NCBI GenBank assembly: GCA_964407055.1
Contig: CAYOUD010000106.1
Span: forward strand, 1 to 9,559
Direction: 5' to 3'
DNA from: JAQIBY01 sp964407055
GTDB taxonomy: Bacteria; Bacteroidota; Bacteroidia; Bacteroidales; ML635J-15
DNA: 9,559 bases
The notes beneath the pieces were generated by a model. It saw nothing but the letters and a program-made list of their open reading frames with translations. It was not told the origin of the DNA and searched no databases. Each line of letters opens with the position of its first letter. Within the stretch, counting starts at the first letter, position 1. The translations under genes and the position numbers were made by a program. Below, piece by piece: positions 7,101-9,559 of the stretch.

Positions 7101-9559
7101 CAAATTTGATAAGTTAATGAGTATGTTCCCTCTGGTGTTCCTGGAGCCACATCAACGGTTCCGTCAAGGTTTAATATTAAGTATCCGTTTGGTTCAGGAA
7201 CCGTTTGTAAAAGTGTTACTTCTACCGGATCAACAAAATTTCCGTTTAAAAGATCATTATCAAATACATTTAAAACAGCGTCTGCACCAGTATTTCCATC
7301 TATACCACCAGCACTGTCATCATTTGCAATAATTTCAGGTGATTCAACAGTGATAGTAACAATTGCATCATCACAATTTGTTGGATTTGCAATTTCACAT
7401 ATCTGATAAGTCAATGTGTAAGTTCCCTCTGGTGTTCCAGGAGCAAGATCTACACTGCCGTCAGCATTAAGACTTAGATTTCCTGTTGGATCAGCAACAG
7501 TTTCAGTAATAAATAAATCTGCAGGAATTACTGCTAAACCATTTAACAAGTCATTTACAAAAACATTAATAATGTTTACTGCTCCATCATAACCATTTAT
7601 CGGTCCGCCATTATCATTATTTGCAATAATAACGTTGATTGGATTGGTTGTTTCATCGTCCTCATCATTGCCTGGATCTGGATCAAACTGGTCTGAACCG
7701 GTAATTGTTGCGATATTAAGATAATCAACTCCTGCACCCGGTAAATTAACTGTAGCAGTAATGTCTAGACTAACAGTTCCAGGGAAAGGGATATTCGCAA
7801 TATTCCAGATACCTGTAATATTATTATAAGTGCCAGACAATGTGTTATGAGAAACATAAGTGTAACCATTAGGCAACAAGTCTGTAACTACAATATTATC
7901 AGCATCAGTAGGTCCATAATTTGTAACTGTTAAAGTAAACACAACATCATCGCTTACATAAGGGGTGCTGTTATCAACAGTTTTTACAATGCCGAGATTA
8001 GCTTGTGACCGAATTGGAGTAATCACTGTGGAAGTATTATTTGTAAGGTCTGGATCAGTTATCCCATCAGTATTTGTAATAGTTCCTGTATTAATTATAC
8101 TGCCACTGGCATCTTCTTCAACTACACCTCTAAAGATAATCAGACATCTTCCACCTGCTACGATAGTTCCTTGGTTTGCAGAGCCTGAACCTGGCCAGAC
8201 AAAATAGTTTGCTTGACATCTTGATGCATCAAAGCTAGATATGCCTGCAGGCAAAAAATCAGTAATTTCAGAATTTGTAACATCACTAGGTCCATTGTTC
8301 GTATAAACTAAAACATAATAAATTGAATCTCCAGCAGTAATTTCCAATGGGTCTATCATCAACGCATAAGGATCGCCGAACAACTGAGTCGAATCAATTG
8401 GTATTAACGAAGGGTCGATCTGAATTTTAATAATTTCTAAATCTGCAACAATATTTACAGGAGTTACAATTGTTGATGTATTATTTGTTTGATCTGGATC
8501 TGGCGTATCAGCATCTACGACAGCTGTATTAGGAATATCTGTTGTAACACTACTAATTACAGTTCCTCTGATTAACAATTGGAATGTTGAAAGAGGTGTC
8601 ATTGTTCCAATTTCGTATTCAGTTGCCCATGGATTCCAATTTGTTCCGCCATCAATCGAAAATTCAGGATTTTCAATTATATCAAGATTAATAATATCTT
8701 GTACATGTACACCAAGCGCATCAAAAGTATTACTGTTATTAGTAACATCAATTGTATATTCTATTGTCTCGCCAGCCACTACAGAAGCAGGTCCAGTTTT
8801 AACAATAGAAACGTCGGCTTCATCATTTAAAGGAGTATAAATTGTTTCTTCATCATTTGTTGGGTCAGGATCCGGCACATCAGATGTAACCGAAGCTGTA
8901 TTAGGAATCGGGTCAATATTTGGAGCAGGACTCACATCTATAATAGTTCCTCTTATTCTAATAGAATAACTAGCGTCATTAGCTAATGTTCCAATATTCA
9001 AACTTCCAGTCCAAGGACTTAACCAAGAACCTCCACCGTCAATAGAATATTCGACTCCAGAGATTACAGCAGGGTCAATAACATCAGTAATAATGACATT
9101 TGTAGCAGCACTAGGGCCATAATTGGTTACAGATATTTGATAAACTATTTGTCCGCCAATAACAACAGGTGAGGTTAACGCTTGTTTTGTAAGGTTTAAA
9201 TCTGCTGATTGCTCTATTGTTGTAACAACGGTAGATTCATTATTTGTAAGATCTGGATCAAAAGTATCTGAACTATAAATTGTTGCAGTATTTGTTAATG
9301 TTCCTGTTGCATCAGGATCGACATCCCCTCTAATTAGAATGTGATTTTCTCCCGGATAATCGAAATCTGTCAACATTCTTGTACCACCCCATGGAAACCA
9401 TGAGTTACCAAAATTTAATGAAAATTCTGGATTAGTAATACCAGCAGGCAGCATGTCTGTAATTAAAGCATTAACCGATCGGTCTGGTCCAAAATTATCT
9501 ACTTGTAGGAAGTAATATATTTTTGTTCCTGCTGTAATAACAGAAGGAGCTATTGTTAT
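4193..9559 (-). CDS. Giant T9SS-exported adhesin-like protein, C-terminal 1788 residues (runs off right edge)
   Basis: The reading frame is open from the right edge to a TAG at 4195-4193. The first in-frame Met (9454) lies inside a DUF11 repeat, and the 35 codons before it (GTKIYYFLQVDNFGPDRS) continue that domain, so it is not the start. Numbering from the first visible codon: five DUF11/TIGR01451-type repeats at 1-643 (the first cut by the edge); six 99-residue Ig/cadherin-like repeats at 644-1237; two hyalin (HYR) repeats at 1238-1393 (TITCP...DNCG...VTWTVTD); four SprB-type units at 1394-1700; and a type B gliding-motility C-terminal domain at 1701-1788 (FTPNNDGIND, NRWGNEVY, WDG, GTYFYVLK). 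No catalytic domain is visible. The protein is strongly acidic and almost free of Lys and Arg in its middle. The family context suggests a long surface stalk, adhesin or gliding-type filament, exported by T9SS with the adjacent PorP/SprF-type partner. The ligand is unknown. Confidence 0.93.
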   Translation of the reverse strand: MTIAPSVITAGTKIYYFLQVDNFGPDRSVNALITDMLPAGITNPEFSLNFGNSWFPWGGTRMLTDFDYPGENHILIRGDVDPDATGTLTNTATIYSSDTFDPDLTNNESTVVTTIEQSADLNLTKQALTSPVVIGGQIVYQISVTNYGPSAATNVIITDVIDPAVISGVEYSIDGGGSWLSPWTGSLNIGTLANDASYSIRIRGTIIDVSPAPNIDPIPNTASVTSDVPDPDPTNDEETIYTPLNDEADVSIVKTGPASVVAGETIEYTIDVTNNSNTFDALGVHVQDIINLDIIENPEFSIDGGTNWNPWATEYEIGTMTPLSTFQLLIRGTVISSVTTDIPNTAVVDADTPDPDQTNNTSTIVTPVNIVADLEIIKIQIDPSLIPIDSTQLFGDPYALMIDPLEITAGDSIYYVLVYTNNGPSDVTNSEITDFLPAGISSFDASRCQANYFVWPGSGSANQGTIVAGGRCLIIFRGVVEEDASGSIINTGTITNTDGITDPDLTNNTSTVITPIRSQANLGIVKTVDNSTPYVSDDVVFTLTVTNYGPTDADNIVVTDLLPNGYTYVSHNTLSGTYNNITGIWNIANIPFPGTVSLDITATVNLPGAGVDYLNIATITGSDQFDPDPGNDEDDETTNPINVIIANNDNGGPINGYDGAVNIINVFVNDLLNGLAVIPADLFITETVADPTGNLSLNADGSVDLAPGTPEGTYTLTYQICEIANPTNCDDAIVTITVESPEIIANDDSAGGIDGNTGADAVLNVFDNDLLNGNFVDPVEVTLLQTVPEPNGYLILNLDGTVDVAPGTPEGTYSLTYQICEIVNPLNCDDAIITITVAAASIIANDDFAYDINGYTGDVAVVNVFDNDLLSGSPVDPADVNLAETIADPNGYLTLNPDGTVNVAPGTPEGTYYLTYEICEIINPLNCDDALVTITVAATPIIANDDIEADVNGYTGVNGILNVFDNDLLNGDPVNPAEVILTETVPEPNGYLTLNPDGSVDLAPGTPEGTYILTYQICEIVNPLNCDDADVIITVASASIIANDDYAYDVNGFAGETAVVIVFDNDYLNGNPVDTAEVSLIETIPEDNGYLVLNLDGTVDVLPGTPAGTYYLTYQICEILNPGNCDDAQVFVTILAPSIDAVDDDFTSTPVDCELGGIAGNVLSNDLLDASPVDFNDVTITLTDDGGSSGISIAANGDLNVPAGLAVGTYNLSYQICEVINPLNCDDANIIVTVLDSEDPTITCPADVAVNSDAFSCEATGVVIGTPTVNDNCGVMTVNGERSDMLALSDPYPLGNTTITWTVTDYGGNMTTCEQIVTVTDVEFPTITCPDDINACSNIIELTEPDAYDNCGIDQISNNAPAVFPAGTTTVTWTVTDVNGNISTCDQDVHVSLMEVTVEASSPVTCNDASDAEITVSVEGAFGEVTYTLNDGTPQSSNSFVGLSSGTYTVFVEDENGCSEIANATIGTPEALTLSYTAYCETGIVGVELTASGGNGNYQYSIDAGQTWTQSGRFENLVNNTTLSLVATDENNCLSEIIEIPVASLNTLNASAEIVSENSCYGLNDVTVQINTEGGMAPYTFVVNGEDTYYSNLIDSLHAGDYVIYIQDANECPAVTEVSAESSDEIIIDLVSTTSADCSGNSDGTAEIEAYGGSGDFEYSWADGSNTNVARNLNAGTITVTVTDYLGCEVTYDVIIDSDVIGVELVQNNVFTPNNDGINDFFVISNLELYPDNELVILNRWGNEVYSKKSYDNLWDGSNLSEGTYFYVLKVKICDEYRTVNGYITILD
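4196..4459 (-). other. Type B T9SS sorting domain (gliding-motility-associated C-terminal domain, TIGR04131-like)
   Basis: The last 88 residues carry the full signature: NNVFTPNNDGINDFF, ELYPDNELVILNRWGNEVY, a YDNLWDG motif, then EGTYFYVLK and a terminal GYITILD strand. Lys and Arg return only here after a long stretch almost lacking them. The domain directs export through T9SS and surface attachment; type B domains use PorP/SprF-like partners, one of which is encoded immediately downstream. Confidence 0.93.
4460..5380 (-). repeat. Four SprB-type repeat units within the giant protein
   Basis: Four units of 75-79 residues precede the sorting domain. Units 1, 3 and 4 show the SprB-repeat pattern: a Cys followed by (N/S)-rich D/G residues, a strand containing GxxGxxxYxxxxG or similar, then a (S/A)GTYTVxVxDxxGC-like strand. 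Unit 2 is more diverged. Each unit has one Cys pair with 50-53 residues between partners (1406/1458, 1480/1533, 1560/1612, 1638/1688 from the first visible codon), suggesting one conserved disulfide per unit. The same repeat family is named for the F. johnsoniae gliding adhesin SprB. Confidence 0.8.
5381..5848 (-). other. Two HYR (hyalin repeat) domains within the giant protein
   Basis: Units are 5848-5597 and 5596-5381. Each has the HYR pattern: PTITCP(A/D)D at the start, a central DNCG, then an NTTITWTVTD or TTTVTWTVTD strand followed by GN and a Cys near the end. Four Cys per unit (residues 1244, 1257, 1273, 1313 and 1329, 1336, 1351, 1385 from the first visible codon) would allow two disulfides each. 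HYR domains are Ig-like modules linked to adhesion. Confidence 0.85.
5849..7630 (-). repeat. Six tandem 297-bp repeats encoding 99-residue Ig/cadherin-like domains
   Basis: Units are 7630-7334, 7333-7037, 7036-6740, 6739-6443, 6442-6146 and 6145-5849, each exactly 99 codons with no indel in register. Each of the first five opens IIAN(N/D)D, carries a VFDNDLLNG-like strand (VFVNDLLNG in the first), a LNxDGxVDxxPGTPEGTY-like strand, and ends TYQICEIxNPxNCDDA with a Cys-x7-Cys pair. At DNA level, units 3 and 4 share the segment ataagtaccttcaggtgttc at a 297-bp offset. The sixth unit is diverged but keeps the length and the Cys pair. The repeated Asp clusters make Ca2+ binding plausible, as in cadherin-like stalks; this is not shown here. 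Confidence 0.92.
7631..9559 (-). repeat. Array of five DUF11 (TIGR01451-type) repeats inside the giant gene
   Basis: Units are 9559-9206 (5' end outside the window), 9205-8819, 8818-8447, 8446-8003 and 8002-7631. The four complete units begin ADLNLTK, ADVSIVK, ADLEIIK or ANLGIVK, continue with VTNxGPSxA-like strands, and all five finish with an acidic DPDxTNN or DPDPGND motif. Complete unit lengths are 129, 124, 148 and 124 residues. The first three carry a GGxSW/GGTNW-PW-like motif that the fourth and fifth lack. Such repeats are common stalk modules in bacterial surface proteins. Confidence 0.88.

Noticed and set aside
5849..7630. Regular direct repeats as a CRISPR array
   Set aside because: The period is 297 bp, the sequence is continuously coding, and there are no short repeats with unique spacers.
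5670..8207. Several plus-strand ORFs of 72-113 codons opposite the giant gene (for example 5670-5918, 5928-6176, 6215-6556, 7066-7332, 7965-8207)
   Set aside because: They lie antisense to a well-supported repeat protein, have no recognisable domains, and arise because the repeats lack codons whose complements would be stops.
9452..9454. In-frame ATG that would give a 1753-residue protein
   Set aside because: It falls inside a DUF11 strand (ALITDMLPAGI), the frame stays open for 35 more codons of the same domain to the edge, and there is no signal peptide. The true start is outside the window.

Overview
The window looks like an AT-rich Bacteroidota (Bacteroidetes) chromosome. The evidence is the protein families: a PorP/SprF-type outer-membrane protein, a giant repeat adhesin ending in a type B (gliding-motility-type) type IX secretion (T9SS) signal, and an OmpA protein with TPR and PD40 propeller repeats. 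Three signal peptides ending in Phe-Ala-Gln also fit. I cannot resolve the lineage below phylum or class. All genes are on the minus strand, so transcription runs from the right edge to the left.

In transcription order: (1) 9559-4193, the last 1788 codons of a giant surface protein whose start lies beyond the right edge. It reads as five DUF11-type repeats, six 99-residue Ig/cadherin-like repeats at exactly 297 bp, two HYR domains, four SprB-type units, and a C-terminal T9SS sorting domain. (2) A 171-bp spacer holding a long imperfect inverted repeat with an inner GNRA-capped hairpin, and an overlapping 43-codon ORF that ends 2 nt before the next gene. (3) 4021-3068, a PorP/SprF-family protein. 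(4) 3024-1006, a TPR-PD40-CRD-like-OmpA periplasmic protein resembling PorE. (5) After a 101-bp gap, 904-1, the N-terminal 301 codons of a secreted TPR protein that leaves the window on the left.

The first three genes form a coherent module. Type B T9SS substrates use a PorP/SprF-like partner, as with SprB and SprF in Flavobacterium johnsoniae. The OmpA-domain protein could tie that outer-membrane complex to peptidoglycan. The likely product is a long, acidic, disulfide-rich adhesin or gliding-type filament on the cell surface. The architecture belongs to a known class. The less ordinary features are a stretch of 755 residues with no Lys or Arg (1221 with no Lys), the indel-free 99-residue periodicity, and the structured spacer upstream of the porP/sprF-type gene.
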